DNA from: Plantago major | Lineage: Eukaryota; Streptophyta; Magnoliopsida; Lamiales; Plantaginaceae | Assembly: GCA_026545765.1 (NCBI GenBank) | Contig: CM048843.1 | Coordinates: 86,553,050-86,617,049 of the forward strand | Direction: 5' to 3' | Length of the DNA stretch: 64,000 bases | In this document: in pieces, positions 47,921 through 58,994 of the stretch | Layout: every line of letters begins with the position of its first letter | How positions within the stretch are numbered: the first letter of the stretch is position 1 | Notes under the pieces: generated by a model | Databases searched by the model: none | Told to the model about the DNA's origin: nothing | What the model saw: only the letters and a program-made list of their open reading frames with translations | Made by a program: the position numbers and the translations under genes

Positions 47921-48583
47921 ACTGGGACTGACGAAAAATATTCTTATAAAGAGTTTATTCTTAGAGTTTTTTTAAGCATTTATACACAAGTTGGGACCGT
48001 AAATTTTTATTATTATAGAAAGATTATTCATTTATAGTATTTTTTTTAGAGGGTTTCTACTGTATATATAGACACACACACTAAAATGTGAGAACATTTC
48101 GAAGTTGAATTAAGGTTTTAAATTAGTGTGAATTGATTTGTTTCAATTTAATTGAATAACATGGAGAAGAAAGATTCATTATGGTTGACTTTTTAATGAT
48201 GAATTTTGTTATTGAATTAGGATTGAAATTTAATTTGAGAAGATAGATTGTTTATTTTTCTATGATAAATTGATAATTTTGTTGTAGTTGAATTAGGACT
48301 TAAAATTAAATTGAGTGATACATGTTGGTTTTTTGCAACAAAAGTCTAATTTACATATATATTACAAATTAGTCTAATTAGGGATCGGAGGTGATGAAAA
48401 ATGTAACGGAGAGACACGCTATTTGTCTTCGTCTGGGCCTTCTCATCATTTTAGTGAGATTTGTACTGTTTTTTACAAAATTGAGCAAAAATGGGCACAA
48501 ATAATGACTTTCCCCACTCGCTTTTTATTGGGTTATATGATTACTTTGAAACAAAAATTACTATAGTATATACGTGTGTGTGC

Positions 48584-48591
<8 letters not shown>
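45720..48591. other. Intergenic, repeats and retroelement debris
   Basis: About 45940-46095 on the minus strand resembles a copia LTR end (CCGTGGATGTAGG, CGAACCACA), like the Copia-B LTR near 25012. About 46390-47200 looks like non-coding retroelement sequence but I cannot name it. A (TA)n tract lies at 47879-47917. No gene supported. Confidence 0.4.

Positions 48592-48619
<28 letters not shown>
48592..48619. repeat. (GT)n microsatellite
   Basis: About 14 GT units. Confidence 0.95.
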
Positions 48620-48621
<2 letters not shown>

Positions 48622-48639
48622 CATATACTTAATCGAGAC

Positions 48640-49475
48640 GGGTAAAATAGTTTTACAATCCATTGCAGGTCAGGTGATAAGAGATGGGGCGAATTAGTGG
48701 GTGAAATAGACCAAACTAAATGTGTAATATAATTAATTAGACAAAAACGTTAAATTCAAAACAAAATAAATGTTTAAATCCAAAAACTATCCATTTATTT
48801 ATGAGTAAGTCTCCTGAGAGACGATCTCTAAATAATTTATCTAGAGACTGACCTATATTGTCAAGAAAATCATCGATGTTATTAATCAAAACACATATGT
48901 TATCAACATTGGTGTTCTTTCATATTACAATAAAACTTATTTCGTTAATAACATAGTACGTTTTGATTAATAACATGTACGATTTATTAATAGCATAGGT
49001 CGTCTTTAGATACGTTATCTAGAGACCGTATCTCATGAGAGTTTGTGTTAATTTATAACTAGCGTCGATTCATGAACCAAGTCCAAAACTCAAATAAAAT
49101 GGTACAAGATATATCGAAAGTCTTTTACCCATAATCCAAAGAAGTTTCAAATTAAACATGTAAAATATTAGTTCGTGACTTATTGTATATATGGCATTTA
49201 ATGTACATGTGTAATTTATGATTACATACATATATTTACTCCTTTTCTTTCTACATATATATTGACGAGTTGGGTGACTGGCAGGTTGTACCCTCTCACC
49301 CGCCATCAGTTAAATTACAGGTTTACGTGAAAATTTACCAACAATTTTTTCTAAACTTAATAATAATAGGTGAGCGGGGGTAGTTTGCGCAGTCACATAG
49401 GACAAGCGGCCTTTTTGAACATTTCTCATTTTAGGGGTAGTACGGCCGGGTGAAAACGGGTGCTCTAAAAAAATT
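48640..49475. repeat. Duplicated segment, copy 1
   Basis: Segments 48658-48780 and 49075-49475 match, in order, 51950-52070 and 52255-52535. Shared marks include TTGTACC near a GACGAG(G)T(C/T)GGGTGACTG block and TTTTAGGGG(T)AGTACG. Copy 1 also contains a MITE-like insertion (48806-49052) lacking in copy 2. Non-coding. Confidence 0.7.
48806..49052. mobile_element. MITE candidate with imperfect 50-bp TIRs
   Basis: The left end reads AGTCTCCTGAGAGACGATCT then TTATCTAGAGAC. The right end, reverse-complemented, reads AACTCTCATGAGATACGGTC then GATAACGTATCTAAAGAC. The interior repeats AACACATATGTTATCAACA-like motifs. It is absent from the homologous segment at 51.9-52.5 kb. Family unknown. Confidence 0.6.
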
Positions 49476-49757
49476 ATTGATCGAGTATAAAGTGGATGAA
49501 CGAAATTTATATTCCTAACTTTGTTAGATTTGTTAAAGATTCAACTAGAAATCAATATTTACTGGAACCAAGTTTCATCAGAAACACATTCTACACCTAC
49601 ATATTTTTCAACCCCAATATAGCTTCAACTTTGATGATGGTTTGAAATGGAAAACGCGGGCAAATTAGTTATAGTTTCCCTAATAAATTTTATAATGACA
49701 TTGTAGTCCGTAACTTTTGAACAATAACAAATTTCAACCTTTTTCATAAATCTATTA

Positions 49758-50008
49758 CTCCTCCTATCGCTTAGAAGGTTTACATTTTGGTTTGGTGAAT
49801 TTTAAAGAATTTGAATAAAATAGTAAGTAGATGGTAAAAAGTAAGAGAGAGTATAAAAAAAGTAAGAGAAATAATGGATAAAGTTTGAAAAAGAGTATTT
49901 AAAAAATTAATAAATGTAGATAGTGGGGTTTCCAAAAAATGAAACATTAAACTTTTAAGAAAATCCCCAGGATGGCAAAATGTAAACCTATAAAAAGAAC
50001 TGAGGGAG
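49758..50008. mobile_element. Stowaway-like MITE
   Basis: TA-flanked, ends CTCCTCCTATCGCTTAGAAG and AAAAAGAACTGAGGGAG, with inner GGTTTACATTTTG mirrored by AAAATGTAAACC. Non-coding. Confidence 0.75.
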
Positions 50009-50958
50009 TATTATATAGTTCAAACTCATATTGCAACCAAACACATCCTTACTTTTAAATTTTATGTTTAATTTGATTTTTTTTTCTTTTTCTTTTATTC
50101 ATTTGCTCTAGGTTTTTTCTTAATTTCCACTATTTTCTTAGGTTAAATTAAAGTGGGACAAGTGTCCACTCTCATATTTCCCCCTTTTATTCTCTTCCAG
50201 ATTAATCTGGATGTGACATGTGTCCTCTCAAGTAATTTTGAATCGTTTTATTTTAAAATTAATTTATGAAATTAAATGAGGAGCCAACACACGTCCAACG
50301 TCTAAACTAATCCCGACACATGAACATCAATCTCCAAACCTGAGGGGAAAAAAGGCAGAGTTTAATGTTTATATTGTAAGCCCTTGATATATACATAAAG
50401 TACGGAGCCATTAAGTGGAACCGTTGATGTATACATATAGTCGTGAATTTAATTTTAGGTTTTTAAATTTTTTCTGGACTTATTTGCAAAGTCACAAACT
50501 ATTTATTGGCCAAATTGAAAGAATCTGATTTTGCAATCCAAGTCCCTCATACAACTCTAATTCTGAAAAGGCAAAGTTTTCAAGTTCATAAAACATTGAA
50601 TTATGTCCCTGGTTTTCAAAATCGAATCCCAGCATCAACCAAACTCTGTATCGAGTTCAATTCTTGAATCCAAATCTAATGCACACTAAATCGATACGGA
50701 ATCCCTAATGACAACTCCACCAATCTACAAAAACTCCACCATCCCCAAATCAAAATAGTTTCTCCATATGCTACAAACTCATTCACCAATATTCGAAATC
50801 CCTAACTACAACATAACCAATTGAAATATTATTGCAAGAAAGGGATTTTATCTGTTCGGTTATATTCCGGCAAGATCGTGACCGGGGAAGAAGCAGATAG
50901 TAGGGCAGTTTCCCTTCTTGCACGCACCTTCATTATAATTAGACTATTGTTGAGTTGT
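50009..50958. other. Intergenic, nothing recognised
   Basis: AT-rich sequence without supported genes or element ends. Confidence 0.45.
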
Positions 50959-51198
50959 TGTAATATCCAACATCCAACATCGGTTCAGAGTGAAAGGGGT
51001 GAAGGGTATATATATGTAGACCACCACTCTCCTATTTTATGAGGCCTTTTGGGTGATTCAAAAAACAAATCCGTGCGGGTTCAGGCCCAAAGCGCATAAT
51101 ATCCTACCAACTAGATGTGTACGACAAATATGAGTAACATTGCCATCTAATGGACCGTCTCTACTTAGTGGTCGGGTCGTTACGTGTGGTATCATAGC
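50959..51198 (+). mobile_element. LTR and primer-binding site remnant
   Basis: TGTAATATCC opens a 226-bp LTR-like segment ending GTCGTTACG at 51184. It is followed by TGGTATCATAGC (51187-51198), one base off the common TGGTATCAGAGC primer-binding site for initiator Met-tRNA. The internal body contains GCGGGTTCAGGCCCAAAGC, a wording common in small plant LTR elements. No coding region follows, so it is a 5' relic or non-autonomous element. Confidence 0.6.
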
Positions 51199-51934
51199 GG
51201 CTATCGGGATTGGAAATAAGTGTCACACGGGCAAAGTGCTATCAGATGGACCGTGGGAGCCACCTCTAGAATCATGCGCGAATGGTTGGTCCCGGATATA
51301 TTGTAAGTCAGAACCACCAAGCTCGACAAGTTCGTTCAATTCAATAAAAATGCATCAAACCCTTTGTATTTTTAATCTATTTTTTTTAGAATTGAATGGT
51401 ACTCCAAATGAATTGCTAAGGGCATGTTTGGTTTGTGAATAAGTTGATTCAAATTATCGGTTAGTCAACCCAAAAGTATTAATGGACCTGGATGTAATTG
51501 TTCGACTAATGGTATCCAGATTAGTAGAGGGCATCTAATAGGGGAGGTATATGTAATTGTTCCGTACATATAATATGCAATATGCATACATTCCTCTAAA
51601 ATTAGACTTTGACACTAGATTACCAGTTGTTACGTATTAAATTTTTTCTCACTTTCAATCTTTTTACATACAATCCGTCCGTCCCGTTAAACGTGTCTCA
51701 CTTATTTTCGACACTATTGTTAAGAAAGTATATAGTTTGTTGTTTGTTGTGGAAGAGATAAATGATAAATAATGGAGAAAGTATAAGAGGTAAGAGACAG
51801 AAATGATAAAAATGGAAAAGTCTTACAATGGAAAGTATTGAAATCCTATATCGTTTGATGGAGGGGCGTAAGTTGTTTTTACACAAGAACTAAACCGACC
51901 CAAAGACTATAGTTTCGCTATAATAACAATCGGA
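51199..51934. other. Intergenic
   Basis: No gene. About 51670-51870 has ends (CCGTCCGTCCCG / GATGGAGGGGCG) that may be a decayed Stowaway-type MITE. Confidence 0.4.
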
Positions 51935-52540
51935 CAGTATAATAGTTTTTCAACCCATGGCATGTCTGGTGATAACAAGGCGGATAAACGGGTGAAAATA
52001 GACAAAATTAAATACATAATTAGTTAAAAACTTCAAATAAAACACAATATAAATGTTTAAATAAAAAAACTAAGTAGTAAGTGATAAAACATTAAAATAT
52101 GGTAAAAATGTGTAATTTTAGTGGGAAATGTGAGAGGTGGTAAAAAGTGCAAGAGTAGGATTTATTATTATTGGTTGGTTAGTAATGTATGAAGTTTTGT
52201 AGTACGTCTAAAAATGACAAATGTATGAAGTTCTGCGGGACGAATAAAGTATATATTAAATAAAACATGCAAATCATTAGTTGTTGAATTTATTGTATAT
52301 GCCATTTAATATAGATAATTTTTTATTATTGTAATTTATGGATGTACACATATATTTACTCTCTTTCTTTTTCACATATTGACGAGGTCGGGTGACTGAA
52401 GAGTTGTACCAGCTCATATGTCGTCGGTTGAATAACAGGTTACGAAAAAATTAATCTGTAAATGTTTTAAAGAAAATAATTGGCGCGTGCGCTTTTTTTA
52501 ATACCCCTAATTTTAGGGGAGTACGATCGGGTGAAGATGG
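51935..52540. repeat. Duplicated segment, copy 2
   Basis: Partner of 48640-49475, same orientation, clearly diverged and without the MITE. Non-coding. Confidence 0.7.
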
Positions 52541-53012
52541 TATTGTTAACAAATTAGACTGGCCCACTATAGATGTGTGGTTTAAATAAAATCAAGGTGG
52601 GTAGATTGCTTTACTAACCTGTGGCAGATTGACAAATGAGTTGGTGGGTAACATGGAACGGGTGAGGTATATACCCGATCCGTACACCATTATTTTAAAT
52701 AGATACCGTTAAGGTTTGCAATGGGTTGGATATACGTCGATCCATTTAAAAGACTTGATTGGAAAAGGTCTTCTCAACTTATAATACTAATACGATTAAT
52801 TACTCAGGTGTGACTTATCATAGAACATGATAAAGATTGGCCAAACTTTTGAGGAATATTGATTATGCATTAAAATTGTGCAATGGCACGATTGAGAGTC
52901 ACTACTCTTATAATTATAATCGAGGTAAAAGTGATGTATGGAATAAACGCATGCAAAAAGTTTATCATTCTTAATTAGTGTGATGATGAGTCCATCAGAG
53001 ACAAACTAAAAA
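52541..53012. other. Intergenic, nothing recognised
   Basis: No supported feature until the Cassandra LTR. Confidence 0.45.
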
Positions 53013-53318
53013 TGTAACATCCCAAAGTTTAAGATAAATTTTCAGAGAGCTTAAAGGATCGAGAACACTACTCATACCAACAATGTCCACCTTTCTTTTC
53101 GGAAATCCATCCATAAGAGCTTTAGACTTAAGCATGCATGCTCAGCAGTAATCTTAGGGTGGGTGACTGGTAAGTCTATCGTTGCGTGCACGAGTGGGAT
53201 AAAGTGCGGGAACGAACATGTATTGGTACAGTGGGCCAGCATATCACCCGGATAATAGTCCATGACTGCGCTGGCACAGAGGGTCGGACATCGGCTCGCA
53301 AGGGTACGGCACGTTACA
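53013..53318 (+). mobile_element. Cassandra TRIM solo LTR with 5S rRNA-like core
   Basis: The ends are TGTAACATCCC and CACGTTACA, flanked by A-runs (AAAAA / AAAA) that may be the target duplication. About 53098-53172 aligns in order with the second half of plant 5S rRNA: GGA..TCCATC, TTAAGC.TGC, AGTA.T.TAGGGTGGGTGAC and AAGTC...CGT. The 5S-like segment, which in this family carries a Pol III promoter, is diagnostic of the terminal-repeat retrotransposon Cassandra. No internal domain or second LTR follows, so it is a solo LTR. It is diverged, and Pol III competence is uncertain. Confidence 0.85.
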
Positions 53319-53439
53319 AAAATGTTGTTGTAAATATTGTAGGATTTCATATGCTTAAATATTTTTTTACTATACCCGTCGAGTATCGACAGGTTATAAA
53401 CTAGTTGGAATGAAGTCCAAATGTATAAGCTCAAAAGAG

Positions 53440-53530
53440 ATAAAGAAAAATAAGCTAGGTTTGGTGGGTTTCAAACCCATAACTTGATGTTTGATAAATT
53501 CAAGCCCAACCAACTGGGCTAAGAGTGTTT
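53440..53530 (-). mobile_element. tRNA-like SINE head or decayed tRNA
   Basis: The minus strand has TAGCCCAGTTGGTTGGGCT (box A-like, about 53504-53522) and GGGTTTGAAACCC (box B-like, 53466-53478) at tRNA-like spacing. A complete acceptor stem and anticodon arm cannot be folded with confidence. A tRNA-derived SINE is the more likely reading. Confidence 0.5.
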
Positions 53531-55400
53531 TGTGTACTAAGATACTACTCGAGTATATAAGTACACAATGTCCTGCGAATTTCATATAGAAGAAGACACA
53601 CAACACGTTTCTTCTCTTCTCTTGGCCATCATCTTTCTTCGTGGTTCAATTCTCCATAACCCTACTCACTAAATAGTTTAGTCTAGTTTCGAACGGGAAC
53701 CTACTAGCGTTCTTCGGTAGAAATAAATTGCCCGTGGATACCGAGGTCGAGGAAGCTAATCATGATGTACTGGGTTTCAACATATTATATATGGCGAACA
53801 GATTTGAAGTACTTGACGAACTGATTTGCAGAAGAGCTTTAAGGTTTTAAAGCCGTTGTCTGGAAAGCTAGTGCGACAAGTAAGTAATGATTTGCCTGTT
53901 TTACGTTATATAGTCATTAGATCAAGTTTAATATACAATAAAATTTTCGAATTCCACTGTATTAACCTAGGGTTTGCATTGCATATTTTCCAACAAATGT
54001 AACATTATACAACACGGGATCCAAGATTAATTAAGAGTAATGAATAACAAAACAGATGATGTAGATGAAAGAAGGTTGTTATTGGGAAGCAGAGTTCACA
54101 TGTAGAATTATTGGGAACCTACCAACATCTGAATCTTGAATGTAAAACTCAGATGTGTAAGTTTGATTTTGGGTCACTAAAATCTTACTAAGTCAAATTA
54201 AACTCGTAAACACCTAACAACTAACAAAAACCTAACACAAACTTTTCATTTTCAAGAAAGGGAACTGCTCTAATCTAGTTCATACTGTGAATGGAGTATA
54301 CCCGCAATTTGGTGTAGTGTGTCTCCTTTTACAAGGTGAATGGCCCAGTGGAAATGGTTGCAACCGTACTCAAAAGAAATGATAAGGAAATACCCTCTCG
54401 TTAACAATGTAACCAGTTTATCTTTTCTTAATAATCTGCCTAAAAATGGCTTATGAGGTCAATTACTTCTAGTTGGTAAGCTAAATTAGATGTTAATGTA
54501 ACAAATTTATGATTCAATTTTTCACCTTAATTAATTAAAATAAGGTGATTTGACTAAATAATGTGATTTGGTAAATGTACGCCATATTCCTTTGACCTTC
54601 GGCCATATTATAAAGTACTTAAAAAGTGAACTACTCCTACTTCATAATATAACTTCTTAAAAATAAGTACGTTATAAGTTTTCTTTCTTGCAAACGAAAT
54701 ACCGGCTAACATATGAGTCAATGTGCCAAACACGCTGATTAAAAACAACTACCTTATCATTTTTAAATTTCAATTATGATTTAAGTCACCTTATCACCTT
54801 ACAATGGCTATCAAACTCTACTTACATTATCAACTTTCAGTCACTTTATCAGCTAATCTGACCAAATATACACTCACTCAAATGTCATGTAAGCTTATAC
54901 AACTCAATTTGTCCAGCTACACGTGTCTCACTTCCCTTTTATAGTTTTCACATTTATATAACATCATTCCAAAAATATAAAAAATGTAAACCCCATTAAC
55001 CTTTCATACTTTTTCCATTCTCTATCATTTATAATTTCTATATCTCATACTTTCTCCATTCTTTTATGCATCTCATATTTTCTCTATTATTTATCATTTC
55101 TCTCTTTTACAACAAACAATAAACTATTAGGTTACTTAAGAATAGTTATAATTAACCACATTAGGGTCTCCCACAACATCAAAATACATGTCTACCGAGA
55201 CAAAATTTGTAACTTTCTATTCTCTTGCCAAGTAGATTAAGATTTACCTACGCGTAAAGAATGATTCATTCACTCAACACCGTTGGATCACTAAGTCCGA
55301 CTTTCACCCCTGCTCGTGACACGGGTGCCTAAACGAAGTGAGACACATTTAGTATGACTTAGAAAGTACATAACCACTCAACACCCTAAATGTGAAAGAG
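53531..55400. other. Intergenic upstream of DIR-6
   Basis: No gene. Stretches near 54920-55350 contain inverted GTGTCTCACTTC / GAAGTGAGACAC ends suggesting an old MITE. A TATA-like ATATATAAT lies at 55402-55410, about 170 bp before the DIR-6 ATG. Confidence 0.45.
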
Positions 55401-55575
55401 CAATATATAATTTCTTTGGAAGAAACATAAACTAATCCACAAGTCAACAGGTCAATTTTCTTACAAGAAAAAGAAAATTCAACAAGTCAATACAAGTTTG
55501 GCAACTTCAAAGATCCATCTCCACTACATATATCTCCTTCTCCCAACTCTCACTCAATTTCATACCTCCCAAAAA

Positions 55576-56145
55576 ATGGCGAATAATCTCACACTCTCCA
55601 CTTCCATCATCCTAGTACTAGTACTATTCCCCCTAATCTCCGCAAGAGGCCCAAGAGAGGTCGAGTCATGGTTCAACAACCTCCGCCACGCCAAACAAAA
55701 GGTCACCAAGCTCCACTTCTTCTTCCACGACGTCGTAGGCGGTCGCAACCCGACCGCCATCCGGGTCGCGCAGGGCAACTCCACTTACAGCTCTCCGACA
55801 CTTTTCGGGCTGGTCACCATGATCGACAACCCGTTGACTGTTGGGTCGGGGGGCCGGTCGAGGGTGTTGGGCCGGGCCCAGGGGATAACTGGGTCGGCAT
55901 CGGCTGAGGAAATGAGCTTTATTATGACGGTCAATTTTGTGTTTAGTAGTGGGAAGTATAATGGGAGTAGTATTAGTGTGGTGGGTCATAATCCAATTAA
56001 TCAGGAGTATAGGGAGTTGGCGGTCGTTGGTGGGTCCGGGGTTTTCCGGTTGGCCAGAGGCGTGGCCACGGCCGAGACGGCCAGGTTTGACGCCAGGTCG
56101 GGGAATGCGGTCGTGGAGTATAATGTCATGGTGCTTCATTATTGA
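55576..56145 (+). CDS. Dirigent protein DIR-6 (intronless, GC-richer)
   Basis: A single exon encodes 189 residues. The frame is open upstream to 55498 but the first ATG is 55576, which starts a signal peptide (MANNLTLSTSIILVLVLFPL). Motifs are KLHFFFHDVVGGRNPTAI, LFGLVTMIDNPLT, VLGRAQGITGSAS, FVFSSGKYNGSSISVVGHNP, RELAVVGGSGVFRLARG and VEYNVMVLHY. It is more like common DIR-b/d proteins (FFHD, NPTAIRVA) than like DIR-1 to DIR-4. The 5' two-thirds is markedly richer in G and C than the other DIR genes here. Predicted secreted. It probably belongs to a separate DIR lineage. Confidence 0.93.
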   Translation: MANNLTLSTSIILVLVLFPLISARGPREVESWFNNLRHAKQKVTKLHFFFHDVVGGRNPTAIRVAQGNSTYSSPTLFGLVTMIDNPLTVGSGGRSRVLGRAQGITGSASAEEMSFIMTVNFVFSSGKYNGSSISVVGHNPINQEYRELAVVGGSGVFRLARGVATAETARFDARSGNAVVEYNVMVLHY

Positions 56146-57719
56146 TCGTCTTGTGTTATTAACTAAACAATTTCTTCTTGTACTTTTTTTTCTTGATTTT
56201 GTATTGATGAGTTTGATTATGGTGGAATAATAATGTCATATGGATCATATGATGGGAGGTGAAAAATTGTTTAGCATTAATTGTTTTGTATTCTCTAATG
56301 AAGTAGTAGTTAATGACCACAACATTTTATAATTTCATAATCATAGTTGTTGTATGAGTCTCTTTCTTTAAAAAGCTAGTAAATCCAAAAAAAAATTTAT
56401 TTAGAAGATTAGTTAGCTAACTTGTTCAATATAGGTAGTAGTATGCAAATAAAAATCAGCTAGATTATTGTTATGATAATCTTCATGTACAAAATTAGTT
56501 TATCAGCTACTAGTTAGACATTCACATAACAAGCTTATTTTCAGATAAGTTCATGATAAGCTAGTGTTAAACAATTCTTGTAGTTATAGAGATATATCAA
56601 ATGGGCCAAATTCAAGTTTACTTATCATTGACTCAAGCTCGAAAAATAACTCATTTCTTTAGCCGAAGCTAAGCCAAGTCGAGCTCGATATAAGTTTAAC
56701 TCGAGGAATGAGATAGCCTGCTCTCTTCGTCTAAAACTCATTCGATTCGATTCTTACTTAAGAATATTTTATACTATAATACAATTAAGTCAGCTCGTTT
56801 TACGAAAATAATAAAGCTCATACTTTTCTTTTTAACAACACTTCACATATAATACTACTAGTTTTATTGAGGCAAATCACATGGTATAATTAATGACTAC
56901 TAGATTTTAAGATTTCGTGATCATATGAGTACTTTTCTAGTTTTCTCTATGATATAGTATCATGTTATGCAATGACTTAATGTGTTGTATTTCACGTGTA
57001 TTAACTTTAAGCTAAAAGAAATCGCATAAATATAAACCGTATCTATAGACAGTCAGTTGACCATTAGGTCAGTTTAATATAGGATATAGATGTGGACTTG
57101 AAAGATAACAATATGACATATGGTGTGTAGTAGGTGGAAGAAATTCCTATATATATGTGAAACTCTAAAAGATCGTGTACCAAATCGATTACTAATTAAT
57201 CGAAATTTGATTCTACATACCTAGATGATGATCAATGGCCGGGGCACAAATATATCGTAAATATGATATTTGTCCACTTTGATTCGAAGTGATTGCAAAA
57301 TTACTAAAAGGAGAAACGATATAATATTATGTATTTGTGAAAATTAATAAAAATGTTATTTGTAACTTGTCAAGTTAGAGTTAATTTTGTTTGGTTGCGT
57401 AAAGCATTTTTCTAGTGGAGAAATAGCAACACTCAATCTGACATGACCTACAAATTTCATTGAATCATACCGACAATTTCCGTTCCCATCGGTCCAACCA
57501 GGTGTGCCAGCCATATAGCAGGTGCATGTTATAAATCTTGGAAGTGTGACGAAAGATAACAAATGATACTAATTTTATTTTCTTGAATTTTATATTTCAA
57601 GCATGTACCAGTTTCAAGTCTATAATGGATTTAGAAAATAGTCATAAGGTGAAGTGTGAAGACTTTTATTTCGTGGAAAATTTCATTTCAGATGACCAAC
57701 CTCCGATCTAGGAAAATGG
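56146..57719. other. Intergenic downstream of DIR-6
   Basis: No gene supported. About 56715-56790 is a left-end piece of the Tourist-like MITE family (GCCTGCTCTCTTCGTC then ATTCGATTCGATTC) also found at 36.2 and 38.6 kb. Confidence 0.5.
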
Positions 57720-57721
57720 TA

Positions 57722-57960
57722 CTCACTCCATTTTAGTAAATTTACATTTCATTTTTAATTCCATTATTCTAGCTTGATTACTAATTACTCATAACGATAA
57801 TAGTAATAATTTAATAAAATCATATAATAAAAATTTAATTACTAAATTTTCATTATATAATTTTAATAATTTATTTATTAATATCGTTAAGAGTAAATTG
57901 TGTCAAACGCGATTAACGCAGTATCAAGAAAATGTAACACTTTTTCTGAAATGGATGGAG
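57722..57960. mobile_element. Stowaway-like MITE
   Basis: A 239-bp unit flanked by TA, with ends CTCACTCCATTTTAGTAAAT and TTTTTCTGAAATGGATGGAG; TACATTT / AATGTAA blocks are mirrored inside. Non-coding. Confidence 0.75.
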
Positions 57961-58019
57961 TACATTAGTATCCCATATAGTATATATATCCTGAATACTA
58001 TCTCAAATATAATTTTATT

Positions 58020-58260
58020 ACATAAAAATATTACTAGTATTTTTTTTTAATGACGTTGGGAACTCGTAGCCGCTACCCTTTGGGTGCGCACCGGGTACAC
58101 CCCACAGACTCACGTAATAACCTGCAAACCACGGAAGCCAAGTTAAACCTACAGGCTCAGACCCATAAGGCATAAATCATAGAAATTTGCTCGCTTGACC
58201 AAGAGGATATTCTCCTCCCTTATATATATGTATGTAGGCCAGCTATGATAGTATATAAGA
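58020..58260 (-). mobile_element. Possible SINE-like repeat
   Basis: On the minus strand the sequence GGGTGTACCCGGTGCGCACC, then AGGGTAGCGGCTACGAGTTC ends near an A-rich tail (58032-58040 as T on plus). The wording is that of a dispersed plant repeat, but a clear Pol III promoter or target duplication is not visible. Confidence 0.3.
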
Positions 58261-58287
58261 ATTCCATCAGCATTTCCTTAAATACTA

Positions 58288-58607
58288 CTTCCTCTGTCAA
58301 AGCTTCCCATTTTGCCATTTTAGTTGTCCCATACAAAGCTCCCCCTTTCCATTTTCGGTAATGGGACCACCTATCCTGCCTAATCAATAATCTCATAATA
58401 TATTCTTATTTACAACTTTACCAACCCACTATCTCCTTTTTATTCTTTCTTCATTTAAATAATACTCAACTTTCCACTTTATCAACCCACTATCAACTTT
58501 TAATCATTCTTTATTAGAGTTCCATTTAAATAAAATACAATACTCTCCATTTCCTTATTTGGTTGACCAAAAAACCAAACGGGAAGCTATTCCCGGGACG
58601 AAGGAAG
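58288..58607. mobile_element. Stowaway-like MITE
   Basis: TA-flanked, ends CTTCCTCTGTCAAAGCTTCC and GGGACGAAGGAAG with AAGCTTCCC / GGGAAGCT mirrored inside. About 320 bp, non-coding. Confidence 0.75.
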
Positions 58608-58744
58608 TAAGTCTTATAAAAGTCCCAAGAGTCTAAGAATCCCTTTAGTTTTCAAGAAAAAGTGTCTATATTTAATATCTACCCGTTTTATCTCGCGGAT
58701 CCAGTGTACTGGGTTGGGTGTTTAAAATACGGATCTGGGTCGCA

Positions 58745-58994
58745 GGCTGGATCTGATATAAAATGGTTATTTTCACTCTAAATTCCTCATTTATTCCCTT
58801 TTCTTCTTCACGTTATTTTACAACGCCAAAAGCTTATTTTCTTCTTCCAGATTTTTCTCTTAAATCGATCGAGCGATTTCATCTTCCAAGTTATTCTCTG
58901 CAATCAATCGACCTCGAGCTTCTTCGACTCTTCTCTGATCAACCTTCTTGTGAGATCTTCATCGGAGAATCGCGATCCTAAAACTTAGATACAG
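58745..58994 (+). other. Putative 5' leader exon of a gene to the right
   Basis: A TATA-like ATATAAAA (58753-58760) is followed by CT-rich, leader-like sequence with many TCTTC motifs. It ends at 58994 in TACAG, with a good splice donor GTATGC. The sequence beyond has intron character to the window end, interrupted by the LTR-type insertion. A short open frame inside shows no known domain. Many plant genes have such a leader exon and first intron. The coding exons would lie beyond 64000. Confidence 0.4.

Noticed and set aside
53098..53172. 5S rRNA gene
   Set aside because: Only a diverged part of 5S is present and it lies inside LTR ends, so it is a Cassandra segment, not a 5S gene.
53440..53530. 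Functional tRNA gene on the minus strand
   Set aside because: Box A- and B-like segments exist, but I cannot fold a full cloverleaf with paired acceptor stem; a SINE or relic is more likely.
55498..55575. Upstream extension of the DIR-6 frame
   Set aside because: It begins at TTG, not ATG; the signal peptide starts at the ATG at 55576.
55666..56139. 157-codon minus-strand frame opposite DIR-6
   Set aside because: It is an antisense shadow of the GC-rich DIR-6 coding sequence; no motif or start context supports it.
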